Assembly (NCBI RefSeq): GCF_003265705.1
Contig: NW_020313278.1
Location: forward strand, 949,150-1,013,149
DNA length: 64,000 bases
Origin: Callorhinus ursinus
Lineage: Eukaryota > Chordata > Mammalia > Carnivora > Otariidae
Direction of reading: 5' to 3'
Position numbers and translations under genes: made by a program. The notes beneath the pieces are model-generated. The model saw only the letters and a list, made by a program, of their open reading frames with translations. It ran no database searches and was not told where the DNA came from. This document shows, piece after piece, positions 21,650 through 32,098 of this stretch. The number at the start of each line of letters is the position of its first letter. Position 1 is the stretch's first letter.

Positions 21650-21989
21650 TTCATTTTTTAAAAGTTTTATTTACTTGTTTATTTTTATTTTTTTAAGATT
21701 TTGTTTATTTATTTGACAGAGAAAGACTCAGCGAGAGAGGGAACACAAGCAGGGGGAGTGAGAGAGGGAGAAGCAGGCTTCCCATGGAGCAGGGAGCCCG
21801 ATGCGGGGCTCGATCCCGGGATCCTGGGATCATGACCTGAGCCGAAGGCAGACGCTTAACGACTGAGCCACCCAGGCGCCCCATTACTTGTTTATTTTTA
21901 GTAATCTCTATACCCCACGTGGGGCTCGAACTCACAACCCTGAAATCAAGAGTTCCATGCTTCATTGACTGGAGCCAGCCAGGCACCCT
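21650..21989 (-). mobile_element. Short Can-SINE host split by SINEC
   Basis: Minus-strand short SINE: A-tail part at 21650-21687, body AGTAATCTCTATACCCCACG to CCAGGCACCC at 21882-21989. A SINEC sits between them. Confidence 0.82.
21690..21881 (-). mobile_element. SINEC nested in short SINE
   Basis: Full-length. Target TTACTTGTTTATTTTTA repeats on both sides. Confidence 0.92.
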
Positions 21990-22003
21990 TGGATTCACAC
22001 TTT

Positions 22004-22254
22004 ATTATTATTTTTTTTTATTTTTTAAAGATTTTATTAAATCTTTAAAAAATCTATTAAAAAATAAATAAAGATTTTATTTATTTGACAGAGAGAGACA
22101 CAGCGAGAGAGGGAACACAAACAGGGGGAGTGGGAGAGGGAGAAGCAGGCTTCCCCTGGAGCAGGGAGCCTGATGCGGGGCTCGATCCCAGGACTCTGGG
22201 ATCATGACTTGAGCCGAAGGCAGACGCTTAACGACTGAGCCACCCAGGCACCCC
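22004..22254 (-). mobile_element. SINEC with rearranged tail
   Basis: A minus-strand body behind an unusual tail. AAAGATTTTATT is followed by its inverted form AAATCTTTAAAAAA before a second normal tail begins at about 22070. Confidence 0.88.
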
Positions 22255-22299
22255 TGGATTCACAGTTTAAATAAAGACCTTTTATTTTTTCAGATAGAA

Positions 22300-22640
22300 G
22301 ACATTAAATTGCATTAAAAATATCACGCTGAAGCAATTTGCACAGATTTTTAAACAAATATTTAATACCCAGTGTTGGTGGGTATATAGAGAAAATGGGC
22401 ATTTCACACTCTGTCCAGGGTGAGGGTGGAGATGGGGAGGACACTCAGCAATTCACCTACGAAGGCTCGAAATATGCCACCTGAACCCTTCGATTCTATG
22501 TTTAGAAATTTATATGAAGAAAACAAATATGTATGCAAAGATTTGGTCAAAAGAAAACCCAACCCAGCTCATTACAGTATTATTTGTAAGAATCAAAAAC
22601 TGAAAATAAACTAAGTGCCCCAAAGAGGAAATTAGCTTTA
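22300..22640 (+). mobile_element. LINE-1-like remnant
   Basis: Phrases such as CAGTATTATTTGTAAGAATC and AAACTGAAAATAAACTAAG follow the L1 3' ORF2/UTR pattern. Heavily diverged. Confidence 0.5.
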
Positions 22641-22802
22641 GAATTGATGACACAACCCGCCAGCCCAATACCATCTGGTGTCAGAAGTGTTCTGTGGGTA
22701 ATGTCAACTATACTTCAATTAAAAACATAAATCATAAACAAAAGTGTTCTGTGGATAGAAACATCTTAGGAACCTCTTTGAGCCTCAAGTCCTCATCTTT
22801 AT

Positions 22803-22996
22803 TTTTTTTAAAGATTACTTATTTATTTGAGATAGAGAGAGACAGACAGAACACAAGTGTGAGGAGGGGCAGAGGGAGAGGGAGAAGCAGACTCCTCACT
22901 GAGCAGGGAGCCCAATGTCAGGCTCGATCCCAGGACCCTGGGATCATGACCTGAGCCGAAGGCAGACACTTAAGGACTGAGCCACCCAGGCACCCC
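22803..22996 (-). mobile_element. SINEC inside MIR
   Basis: Full-length minus-strand copy. TCCTCATCTTT is duplicated. Confidence 0.93.
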
Positions 22997-23036
22997 AATT
23001 CCTCATCTTTAAAATGGGAATAAAAATACAAACCTC

Positions 23037-23218
23037 AGGGCATCTGGGTGGCTCAGTCAGTTAAGCAGCCAGCTCTTGGTTTTGGCTCAGGTCATGATCT
23101 CAGGGTCATGGGATCAAGCCCTGAGTGGGTTTGGCGCTCAGAGAGCACCTGCTTGAGATTGTGCTCTCTCTCCTTCAAATAAATAACAAATAAATCTGAA
23201 AAAAAAAAAAAAAAAAAA
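23037..23218 (+). mobile_element. SINEC inside MIR
   Basis: Older type (GCTTGAGATTGTGCTC) with an A-tail of about 20. ACAAACCTCA / ACCAACCTCA flanks it. Confidence 0.92.
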
Positions 23219-23389
23219 CCAACCTCATTGGGGAATTATTGGGATCAAATAAGTTAATACAAAGGCCTTACCATAAATATTAAAACATATGGAATCATAT
23301 GTGTGGCAGGGGGACCTTCTCCGAAAAAGGTTATTATTAATGCTAACTTATTCTCAGTTGTAAGGAGATACCCATCCCAGTGTTAGGCG

Positions 23390-23695
23390 GGGTCATATGA
23401 CCTGCTCTGGCCAACAGATAATGATCAGAAGTGATGTGTCACTTCCTATTTGAGGCAGCAAAAAGTCTCTGCAAGACTCTCCAGGCTTCATCTTCCCTTT
23501 TGTGGAGGTTGGAGTCACAAGACAGAAGCCGCCTGTATCCCTGAGTCACTGAGCATCGTCCCGGGATAGGAGCCGTGGATTGTTGCCTGGACCCAGAGCA
23601 GGCTATGCCTCAGTAAGAAACAGATGTTTGTGGGGTTAGCTGATTAGCTCTTTTTGTTGTTGCTTGGTGATTGACAGCAGCATAACCTCTCCTGA
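23390..23695 (+). mobile_element. MLT1-like MaLR LTR
   Basis: GGTCATATGACCTGCTCTGG, CAGAAGTGATGTGTCACTTC, TCCCTGAGTCACTGAGCATC and a GACAGCAGCATAACCTCTCC end. Its 3' end belongs to duplicated segment A. Confidence 0.75.
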
Positions 23696-23786
23696 CTATT
23701 ATAACACATCTGAATGCTTCTGGACAATAACCCAGACAATGTGTTTGGACGATGCAGGGCACCGCCCCTCACATCCTTCATCCCAC
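23645..23786 (+). repeat. 142-bp direct repeat, copy A
   Basis: Aligns without gaps to 26163-26304 with five substitutions (about 96.5% identity). The first ~50 bp are the 3' end of a MaLR LTR that continues upstream of this copy. The remaining ~90 bp are the flank, so copy A is probably the source. Confidence 0.9.
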
Positions 23787-23900
23787 AGCACATCTCGGCT
23801 GTTGTTTCAGCCGTCGGGAGAAACCACAGAAACAACACGCTGAGAACAACCGTATTGGCACCTTCAGCTCTTATGACCACCGGGCAGTCAAAAAAATTAA

Positions 23901-24089
23901 AAAAAAATTTTTTTAAAGATTTTATTTATTTATTTGACAGAGAGAGGGAACACAAGCAGGGGGAGTGGGAGAGGGAGAAGCAGGCTTCCTGCCGAGCAGG
24001 GAGCCCGATGTGGGACTCGATCCCAGGACCCTGGGATCATGACCTGAGCCAAAGGCAGACGCTTAACAACTGAGCCACCCAGGCGTCCC
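23901..24089 (-). mobile_element. SINEC
   Basis: Minus-strand copy with a short (GA)n tract, ending at the L1 border. Confidence 0.92.
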
Positions 24090-24099
24090 TGGTGCTAAT

Positions 24100-24510
24100 T
24101 TTTTTTTTAAATTGAGATATAACTGGCATTTGACGTCTAACGTTGTATTAGTTTCAGGTGCGTGACACAGTAGTTCAATATTTGTATATATTGTTAAATG
24201 ATCACAGTAAATTTAGTTAACATCCATCACCACATGTTGTTATAATTTTTTTCCTTGTGAATAGGACTTTTAAGATTTACTTTTTTTTTTTAAGATTTTA
24301 TTTATTTATTTGACATACAGAGAGAGCTAGAGAGGGAACACAAGCAGGGGGAGTGGGAGAGGGAGAAGCAGGCTCCTGGCTGAGCAGGGAGCCCGATGCG
24401 GGGCTCGATCCCAGGACCCTGGGATCATGACCTGAGCTCAAGGCAGACACATAACGACTGAACCACCCAGGTGCCCCAAGAGTTACTCTTTTAGTAACTT
24501 TCAAGGGTAC
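24100..24510 (+). mobile_element. LINE-1 3' UTR remnant split by SINEC
   Basis: TTGTATTAGTTTCAGGTGCG, CAATATTTGTATATATTG and TTAACATCCATCACCACATG. Continues after the SINEC as ACTCTTTTAGTAACTTTCAA. Confidence 0.8.
24284..24476 (-). mobile_element. SINEC inside L1
   Basis: Full-length minus-strand copy within the L1 3' UTR. Confidence 0.93.
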
Positions 24511-24516
24511 TGTTTT

Positions 24517-24630
24517 TGTTTTTTAAGATTTTATTTTTAAGTAATCTCTACACCCAAAGTGGGGCTCGAATGCACAAACCTGACATCAAGAGTCTCAAGC
24601 TTTACCCAAGGGAGCCAGCCAGGCCCCCTA
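24517..24630 (-). mobile_element. Short Can-SINE
   Basis: AAGTAATCTCTACACCCAAA, GGGGCTCGAATGCACAAACC and GAGCCAGCCAGGC read as the short type on the minus strand. AAGGGTACTGTTTTT / AAGGGCTGTTTTTTG flanks it. Confidence 0.87.
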
Positions 24631-24794
24631 AGGGCTGTTTTTTGTTTTGTTTTGTTTTGTTATTTAAGAAGGAATGAATATGTCCTTGTGAAGTGATTCT
24701 GACCTGCCGGGCCATGGTTAACATTCCCTCATTTGGGCAGAGCTGGAGAATCTGTATGTTTGCACCTGTTCCTTGTGGTGGGCAGCCTCTGAGC

Positions 24795-25040
24795 GGGTCC
24801 ACAAATATCCACGACTCTCAGTATTCATGCCCCGTTGCAATTCCCTCTCCTATGGTGTGGGTTGGATTCGCTGATGTGCCTCCGATGAATAGAATACCGC
24901 AGAAGTGATGTATGTCACATCCAGGAGTAGGTTATTAAAAACTGTCACATCTGCCTCGGGCACCTTCTTGCTCTCTTCCTCTGCTGAAAGAAGCCAGCTG
25001 CCAAGTCGTGAGCTGGTCCCTGGAGACTTAATTAACATAA
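24795..25040 (+). mobile_element. MaLR-type LTR remnant
   Basis: TCTCCTATGGTGTGGGTTGG, AATACCGCAGAAGTGATGTA and CTTGCTCTCTTCCTCTGC fit an MLT1-type LTR. Confidence 0.5.
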
Positions 25041-25194
25041 CTATCACCCCAACTGTTTCCTTTCCCAACCGGGATTACAATAGGATCCCCTTGTAATCCC
25101 TCTTTCTGGTCCTTCCCTTCATCCCCAGGCAACCTTTGCTCTGTTTTCTGTGACTATAGATTTGTTTGCATTTTCTGTAAAGGGAATGAATCAT

Positions 25195-25720
25195 AAAGCG
25201 TGAACTTTTTTTTTTTTTTTTTGGTCTGGCTTCTTCCACTCAGCATAATTATTTTGAGATTCATCCATGTTGTATCGTGTACTGAGAGTTCATCCCTTCT
25301 TATTGCTACACAGCCATCCGCTCTGTGGATGCCCCACAGTCTGTCTATCCTTCCACCTGTTAAGGGATCCTTGGATTGCTTTCTGTTTTTGCTTCTTGCA
25401 AACAGGGCAGATATGAACTTGTGTGTATAGTGTGGGCATAGGCTTTCTCTTCTCTTTGGTAAATACCTAGATGGAATGGTGGGGGTCTCACTGTTAAGTG
25501 TCTGTTGAATTTTATTTTATTTTATGACATTTATTTATTTTTAAAGTGACCTCTACATGGGTAGAGATGACTTAAATCTCGAATTCACAACCCTGAGATC
25601 AAGAGTCAGACAGATGCTCTACCGAGGGAGCTAGCCAGGCGCCCCTGTATGCTGAATTTTCAAAGAAACTCTTGACTTACTTTTCAAAGTGATGGTACCA
25701 TTTTACAATCCCACAAGCAC
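25195..25720 (+). mobile_element. LINE-1 3' UTR remnant split by short SINE
   Basis: TGGCTTCTTCCACTCAGCAT, GAGATTCATCCATGTTGTAT, CACCTGTTAAGGGATCCTTG and GATGGTACCATTTTACAATC. Classic L1M text in order. Confidence 0.8.
25517..25645 (-). mobile_element. Short Can-SINE inside L1
   Basis: CGAATTCACAACCCTGAGAT and GAGCTAGCCAGGCGCCCC. CTGTTGAATTTT / ATGCTGAATTTT flanks it. Confidence 0.87.
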
Positions 25721-25721
25721 T

Positions 25722-25872
25722 CTGTAGGATGTTTTAATGACCCTGGCACTAACCCCAGTAAGTACCAGGGGTCCCAGTCACTGTGACACCCAACTCCCAC
25801 CACCCCCATTTCCAAAAATGCTCCTTGGAATGGGACAATACCGCCACATCTGAGAACTGCTAGACCAGAGGC
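25722..25872 (-). mobile_element. MER5A-like hAT DNA transposon
   Basis: On the minus strand: GGTTCTCAGATGTGGCGGTA-like end (here AGTTCTC), GAGCATTTTTGGAAATG, and a CATCCTACA-like end. A non-autonomous Charlie family member. Confidence 0.6.
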
Positions 25873-26162
25873 ATTTTTGTTCCTGCAGTAGAAACCCCCC
25901 ACTGACAAACGATGAAAGAAAGCTCCTGAACCCGTATTATCTGAATGGAGTTCATGGTCGCTTAAGGCACAAGATGGTGGCAAGAGCAGGAGGTAGCTGC
26001 TGGTGGTACACCTTGCCTTGACTTTGCGTTTTGTGGTTCTTCGACTTCTGAAAAGACCAAACTGCTCTTTATTTAGGGAACCAGAGTTTATATGTAGTGG
26101 AGAAGCACCACGTGGTGGTTGGAACTTAGAGTTCGGACCCATTTGCTTTCCATTCTTCACTT

Positions 26163-26304
26163 TAGATCTTTTTGTTGTTGTTTGGTCATTGACAGCAGCA
26201 TAACCTATCCTGACTATTATAACACATCTGAATGCTTCCGGACAATAACCCAGACAATGTGTTTGGACGATGCAGGGCACCGCCCCTCACATCCTTCATC
26301 CCAC
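26163..26304 (+). repeat. 142-bp direct repeat, copy B
   Basis: Second copy of the segment at 23645-23786, in the same orientation, 2,518 bp away. Here the LTR tail has no matching LTR body upstream and no obvious target duplication, which suggests it was pasted in as a fragment. Confidence 0.9.
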
Positions 26305-26444
26305 CACTCGTCCCAGAGCCTCCCTGGGGTAAAAATAAGTGGTGTTTGGTAATCCTGAGCTGAAAGGTGGTACTTAAGTCCAAAGTACACCTGAACTCAG
26401 TTAATTTGCTCTAATCACCTATACTAGCCAAAGATGCGTAGGCA

Positions 26445-26446
<2 letters not shown>

Positions 26447-26487
<41 letters not shown>
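26447..26487 (+). repeat. (AC)20 microsatellite
   Basis: Uninterrupted AC run of about 20 units, likely polymorphic. Confidence 0.95.
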
Positions 26488-26488
<1 letters not shown>

Positions 26489-26574
26489 CATGATGCAACC
26501 ACAACCACACATTGCAGTACAAAGCCACCAAACTCTATTGTGATTTCTAAAAACCTTCATCCCTGGCCCCCTGT

Positions 26575-26740
26575 CAAACTGCATCATGCATCAGAATCCC
26601 CGGAAAGGCTTGTTAAAGCATGGACTGACTGGTCCCACCCAGGAGATTCTGATGTCAGGTGTCTGGACAGGTGCCTGAGAATCTTCATTTCTAACCAGTT
26701 CCCGGTCAGCACGGCTACTACTGGAGTCACTCTCTGAGAC
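26575..26740. mobile_element. MER20-like hAT DNA transposon
   Basis: CATCAGAATCCCCGGAAAGG, GACTGGTCCCACCCAGGAGA, TGCCTGAGAATCTTCATTTC and TCTCTGAGACCC follow the MER20-type consensus. Confidence 0.6.
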
Positions 26741-26794
26741 CCGCTTCCTTGTTTGTTTTTTTTATTTAAGCATTTATTTGTCGATATAAAGTCC

Positions 26795-27015
26795 AGCTAA
26801 GGCAGTGATCTTCCACCGGGGTGATTTTGCCCACCAGGGGACAAAATCTGGAGACATTTTTGGTTGCCCTAACTGGGATAGTGGGCACTACTGCTACTGG
26901 CATCTATTGGGAAAAAAGCCAGGGATGCCGCTCAACATCCTACAATGCATGAGACAGTCCCCCCACCCAAGAATTATTTGACCCAGAATATCAACCGTGC
27001 CAAGGCTGAGAAACC
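26795..27015 (+). mobile_element. MER5A-like hAT DNA transposon
   Basis: GGGGTGATTTTGCCCACCAG, GGAGACATTTTTGGTTGCCC, CAACATCCTACAATGCATGA and GAGAAACCC. A nearly complete MER5A. Confidence 0.85.
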
Positions 27016-27199
27016 CTTAAGTGCCGAGGAATGCATAAATAAATTAGATTATTATCAGAAGGGATAAATATTATGCAGCCACCAGGAAGAACGCTCCTGA
27101 GACCTTTTTAAAACTTGAGCAACTGTTTTTGATATGTGAGGGGGAGAGATAAAAGGAGTACATTCAACATATCAGTGGTTTTGTTCATTTTCTTCATAC

Positions 27200-27290
27200 C
27201 GTCTGCTTCCTAAAATTTTCTTGTTTATGTGTTTACTTATATATCATCTGTCTCCATTTACTAGGACGTAAGCTCCTGGTGCACTTTAGG
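27200..27290 (+). mobile_element. L2 3' fragment
   Basis: CTGTCTCCATTTACTAGGAC plus GTAAGCTCCTGG signature. Confidence 0.45.
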
Positions 27291-27386
27291 AGAGTGTTAA
27301 CTAGTTGGGATACATGACTGGAGAAACCTGATGTCGTGTAAGTTAAATCAGTGGTGTACTGGTAGGCTGTTAGCAACAGACTCTCT

Positions 27387-27549
27387 GGGGGCACCTGGGT
27401 GGCTCAGTTAAGCATCTGCCTTCAGCGCGGGTCATGATCTTGGGGTCCTGGGGTCGAGCCCCGCATCGGGCTCCCTGCTCAGGGGAGAGTCTGCTTCTCC
27501 CTCCCCCTCGGTGCTCTCTGTCAGATAAATAAAATCTTAAAAAAAAAAA
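27387..27549 (+). mobile_element. SINEC
   Basis: Slightly shortened CT region. AGCAACAGACTCTCTG / AACAACCAACTCCCTG flanks it. Confidence 0.92.
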
Positions 27550-28050
27550 ATAACAACCAACTCCCTGAAACCGAAAATCTCTCATTTGTAGCATTTCCAT
27601 GGCGTAAATGTGCCCACCGTGGCTGATTTCAAGTTACTTCATGATGTCAGCAGAGGAGGAGTTCGATAGATGGACACAACTGGCTTTCTAAGCTCGGAGC
27701 CAGCTCCAGCACACCACTGGAAATAATTACATTAATATAAAAGACTGGAAGGAAAAATGCCAAAAGGTTAATGGTAGTGTACTGGGATCATGCATATATT
27801 AGAAACCAAGAAGCTCCAGCTTGCTAGGAAATGAATTTGAGGGCATGGCTCCTGGGCTAGGGTTATATCCTCCAAGGAGGAATAGAACAACCTAGCCATT
27901 AATATGACTCCACTCCTAATTTCTGGTCTCAACCCAAATTCTAAATTTGTGATTCAGAGAATCAGTTGACATGATCTTATGGGAGTTTGGGGTGGGGGGG
28001 TGATGCATATAAACATTCGGGGCATAGGCAGGCCCATGAGGTGCAGGTGA
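27550..28050. other. Intergenic, nothing recognised
   Basis: About 500 bp, no recognised feature. Confidence 0.5.
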
Positions 28051-28180
28051 AATTTGGGTGAAGTAGAAAAGCATGGGGGCCCGGAGACTCTGCTATGGAC
28101 TGGCTGGTCAAGGAGGGCTGCTCAGAGGAAGTGACATGTGAACTGAGATCTGAATGACAAGAAGGTGCCCAACAGAGACT
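28050..28180. mobile_element. L2-like fragment
   Basis: TGGTCAAGGAGGGCTGCTCA and GTGACATGTGAACTGAGATC are L2 internal phrases. Confidence 0.5.
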
Positions 28181-28204
28181 GGGACTGTATTGTGAGAAGA
28201 GCCA

Positions 28205-28345
28205 GCAAGTGCCTTCCCGCTCAAGACACACTCGGTGCCCCAGGAGCACCGGCATCGTTGGGAGCTTGTTAGAAATGCAGCTACTGAGGGCCCACCCTAG
28301 CCGCACAGAACCAGACTTGGGCATTTGAACGAGATCGTCCAGAGA
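28205..28345. mobile_element. MER20-like fragment
   Basis: GAGCTTGTTAGAAATGCAGC and GGCCCACCCTAGCCGCACAG fit a hAT-Charlie MER20-type remnant. Confidence 0.5.
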
Positions 28346-28576
28346 TTTGCGTGAGGATCGCAGAGCTGTGGATTGAATTCGAGAGCCTGCATTACTGTTT
28401 CAGGATGCTGGCTGTGGCCAGCCACTGGGACTCCATCGCCTAGACATCTTGCCCCAGTGAGAAACTGGTTTTCTCATGACACCTGTCTTGGCAGATGGAC
28501 CCGAGCCTTTGTTTTTGTCTTCAGAGCTGTGCCATTTTAAAACAGATTTTAGGAAAACCAAGGAATCACTTAGCAG

Positions 28577-28773
28577 GGGCACCTGGGTGGCTCAGTCGGT
28601 TAAGTGTCTGCCTTCGGCTCAGGTCATGATCCCAGGGTCCTGGGATCGAGCCCCGCATCGGGCTCCCTGCTCAGCAGGGAGGCTGCTTCTCCCTTTCCCT
28701 CTGCCTGCCACTCTGCTTACTTGTACTCTCTATCTCTCTGTCAAATAAATAAATAAAATCTTAAAAAAAAAAA
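28577..28773 (+). mobile_element. SINEC
   Basis: Full-length. AATCACTTAGCAG / AATCATTTAGCAG flanks it. Confidence 0.94.
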
Positions 28774-29319
28774 GAAATCATTTAGCAGGCAGAAATGGGA
28801 GGCCTGAGAAAGAGTCTATCGTGAGGCTCCTTTCACGGTGATATCACTGCTGTGCTGGAGCGTGCCTCCAGCCCCAGCCCTGAGCACCACCTGCAAAGCT
28901 GTGGCAAGTTGGGAAGGCCATGGGCAGTCTTTCTGAACATCCATTAACTGTCTATGATTCACCCTTCAGCTAGCAGTCAGAAGGAGAGATCATTCTTAAC
29001 CTGACTACTATTTCATAACTAGCAACAATTTGCAACTTCAGTTTCAGGCTGAACACCAGCCTTGCAAGGAACACACTGTTGTAATGGGGAAACGTTTCAT
29101 AAAAAGTGGGTAAGAGCAAAGAGAAAGCACAAACAGCAACCTCAAATCTCCCCAAACTACAGAATATTACCTTTATTTAGCAGCAGTGTGAAGATTACTA
29201 TGAGCTTTACATGCTATAATGAGTAATGAATTGTGTTTAGGTGTTGGTGTGGAGACCTAACCACAGCTGCTTATATAAACTAAAGGGTTTTTCCTCCACT
29301 TACTAAAAAAAAAAAAAGT
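28774..29319. other. Intergenic, nothing recognised
   Basis: About 550 bp, no recognised feature. Confidence 0.5.
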
Positions 29320-29700
29320 TTAGAGGTAGTCTAAGGTTATCCACAAGTTCATCAGACTTCCTCCTTTCTCTGCAGATGGCTTCCACCATTCTCTGCATAT
29401 GGCTTCCTTCCTTAAGGTTACCTCATGGTCAAAGATGGCTGCTGCAGCCCTGGCTATCTTATTTGAGTTCCAGGCCCCAGGAAGGAGGAAGTAGCAAGAG
29501 CAAGAAACCAAGCTAAGTCACTTCCTTTTAAATAGCTTTCCTGGAAGCCCCACCCAATGACTTCCTCTTATTATTTCATCATCCTCCCTTCTTTGCAGAG
29601 GAGGCTGGGAAATGTAGTCCTTGAGCTGGGCACACTGCCCACTTGAATACAATTTAGGCTCTGTTAGCAAAAAATAACTGTGGAATGTATATTGGGAAGG
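29320..29700. repeat. Ancient interspersed repeat, family unassigned
   Basis: Phrases such as AAAGATGGCTGCTGCAGCCC, TTTCCTGGAAGCCCCACCCA, GAGGCTGGGAAATGTAGTCC and ATATTGGGAAGGGAGCTAGC recur widely in mammalian genomes. I cannot place the class with confidence. Confidence 0.5.
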
Positions 29701-29958
29701 GAGCTAGCCGGCTGTGTTATGTTTATATAATCCCATTTTATGCTCAGTTTGGAGAGACCCTTTGGAGAATCCACCATTTCCTGCATGAGGCCTTAGATTC
29801 TTGGACACTTTTTCTGTGTCACAGACAACAGACTAGCAGTATTTTCTATTGCTTTTTTAAGATGCATAGAATTTGCTTGCCCAAGGTAAGCTGTGTTTTA
29901 TCCCAAAGCGGGGAGAACATACAAGGCTTCCAATTTTTGTTAAAAATCTCTTTCTTCA

Positions 29959-30164
29959 GGGGGCTCCTGGGTGGCTCAGTTGTTAAGCGCCTGCCTTTGG
30001 CTCAGGTCATGATCCCAGGGTCCTGGGATCGAGCCCCACATTGAGCCCCACATCGGGCTCCCTGCTTGGCGGGAGGCCTGCTTCTCCCTCTCCCATTCCA
30101 CCTGCTTGTGTTCCCTCTCTTGCTGTGTCTCTCTCTGTCAAATAAATAAATTAAATATTAAAAA
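29959..30164 (+). mobile_element. SINEC with internal duplication
   Basis: GAGCCCCACATTGAGCCCCACATC is a short tandem repeat within the body. Exact 18-bp TAAAAATCTCTTTCTTCA at 29941-29958 and 30165-30182. Confidence 0.95.
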
Positions 30165-30184
30165 TAAAAATCTCTTTCTTCAAA

Positions 30185-31083
30185 ACTTAATTTTGTTTCC
30201 TGTGTTTCTATTGAAAACAAGAGTTTAGGGAGAAACACGTCCCTTCAGTTTACCGAGTAAGGTGAGCTGTGAGCAGATTTGATCATGAGCTTGCCTTTTG
30301 TGCCCCAGGAAAGGTATGAAAAAGGATCAGAACACATCGGTCCCACTCTCCTTCCCACACCTCACAGAAGAGCAAATGGTTGTTTTCTGTGCATGCAGAC
30401 TATGAGATGGCATGGTGGGTCCACCCTCAACTCCCAGCAAGTCACTCCACCTTTGGAGTCTAGGACTACAGGGAGAGTCAAAGAATCTCACCCTCAGTAG
30501 GGAGCTGAATGCAGCACGGGGGTATATTTAGTATGTCAACATTGGTCCCAAACTTGAACGGGGCATATATTAAAACACACAAAAACACTGCTCTTGTATA
30601 AACGTATGTGCTGTTAAATGTTAAATAAAAGATGTCTGATTCTATTCTGTTATTTTGATTGGCCTTTTGTGCTCACAATGTTATTTGACTTTTCTCATGT
30701 CTTTTGACTCATGCCCTTGAGTCTAACTTTGGCCTTTTCTGGCAGCAGTTACTCTGTGAGGCCACTTATACTCCTTACTGTGATGAATGCATGCATTATA
30801 TATCATGAGAAGCTGTTGGCATCATGCATTCTCTTGACATTTCTGTGCAGTAGGGGAGGAAAAAGATGGGCTGCCATTTCAGTTTTAATTCAGTTGTGTT
30901 AACAAATAATCTTGGAGTGTGGAAAGCCTTCCTAAGCCTGATGCAAAACTCAGAAGCTATAACCCTAACTGTGTGTTGTGGAAATAGAAAAGATGTCCAA
31001 GATCTATTATAAAATGGAAAATAAAAGCTCAGTTTCCTAACACGCTGTGTAATACATCTTTTATGGTTAAAAGTGTTTACGTG
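30185..31083. other. Intergenic, nothing recognised
   Basis: About 900 bp, no recognised feature. Confidence 0.5.
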
Positions 31084-31303
31084 GGGTGCCTGGGTGCCTC
31101 AGTTGGTTGGGCGTTCAACTGTTGATTTCAGCTGGGATCATGATCTCGGGGTCCTGGGATTGGCCTGCATTGGGCTCTGCACTCAGTGGGGAGTCTGCTT
31201 GAGGATTCTCTCTCCCTCTCCCTCTGCTCCTCCCCGTGCTGGCGTACACTGTCTCTCTCTCTCTCTCTCAAATAAATAAATCTTTAACAACCACAACAAA
31301 ATA
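31084..31303 (+). mobile_element. SINEC (older type)
   Basis: CTTGAGGATTCTCTCTCCC middle and (CT)n. TAAAAGTGTTTACGT / TAAAAGTATTTACAT flanks it. Confidence 0.92.
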
Positions 31304-31360
31304 AAAGTATTTACATATACATACTTAGAAGTCTGGAAGGATGTTAAAAATGAAAGTACA

Positions 31361-31459
31361 GGGACACCTGGCTGGCTCAGTTCATGGAGCATGTGACTTT
31401 TGATCGGAGTCGTGAGTTCCAGACCCACGTTGGGTGTGGAGCCTATTTAAAAAAAAGAA
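31361..31459 (+). mobile_element. Short Can-SINE
   Basis: Diverged tRNA-like head and TGTGGAGCCTATTTAAAA tail. Confidence 0.85.
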
Positions 31460-31659
31460 AAAAGAAAGTATACATTAACCCACATTTTCTTGAGTCATCA
31501 AACGCTAATTACTTCAAATGGATGTGAAGTTTCCAGAGCTTAGCTGAGAGATGTCATATGCGCTGTTGCTTGTCCAGGCCTTCCAATTCCAAGGTTGGAG
31601 GCTAATGTAGGAGCACTTTCTCAGGCCCCTAGAGTGGTAGTCTTTATTGAATCATTTTG

Positions 31660-31828
31660 TGGACTGGTATGGCACTCAGTCTTTTTCTCATTTATTCTCA
31701 TTTAATCCTGAAAACAAACCCAAGGAGTTTCTATTACCAACTCCATTTATGATGCTCAAAGAATCATAGTAATTTGCCCAAGGTCACTCAGATAGGAAGT
31801 GCTTATAAAATTTAGAAAGCCAAACTAG
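31660..31828 (+). mobile_element. MIR remnant
   Basis: CATTTAATCCTGAAAACAAA and TTTGCCCAAGGTCACTCAGA. A SINEC is inserted at its 3' end. Confidence 0.7.
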
Positions 31829-32021
31829 GGCGCCTGGGTGGCTCAAGATGGTTAAGCGTCTGCCTTCGGCTCAGGTCATGATCCCAGGGTCCTGGGATTG
31901 AGTCCCGCATCGGGCTCCTTGTTCGGCGGGGCGTCTGCTTCTCCCTCTCCCTCTGCCTCTCCCCATGCTTGTTCTCTGTCTCTCTCGCAAATGAATAAAT
32001 AAAATCTTAAAAAAAAAAAAA
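31829..32021 (+). mobile_element. SINEC
   Basis: Full-length. GAAAGCCAAACTA is duplicated exactly on both sides. Confidence 0.95.
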
Positions 32022-32098
32022 GAAAGCCAAACTAGATGGTACTATCTCATCAACAGAAAGAAAATGTTAAGTCAAATGAGATTATTCCTGGTTCTTTT

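Larger units (their letters stand above)
22772..23310 (+). mobile_element. MIR remnant split by two SINECs
   Basis: AGTCCTCATCTTTAAAATGGGAATAAAAATACAAACCTC (in parts) and CATTGGGGAATTATTGGGAT are MIR core phrases, separated by SINECs at 22803-22996 and 23037-23218. Confidence 0.75.

Noticed and set aside
25684..26280. 198-codon minus-strand ORF
   Set aside because: Spans an L1 end, a MER5A remnant and duplicated segment B; a mosaic of repeats, not a gene.
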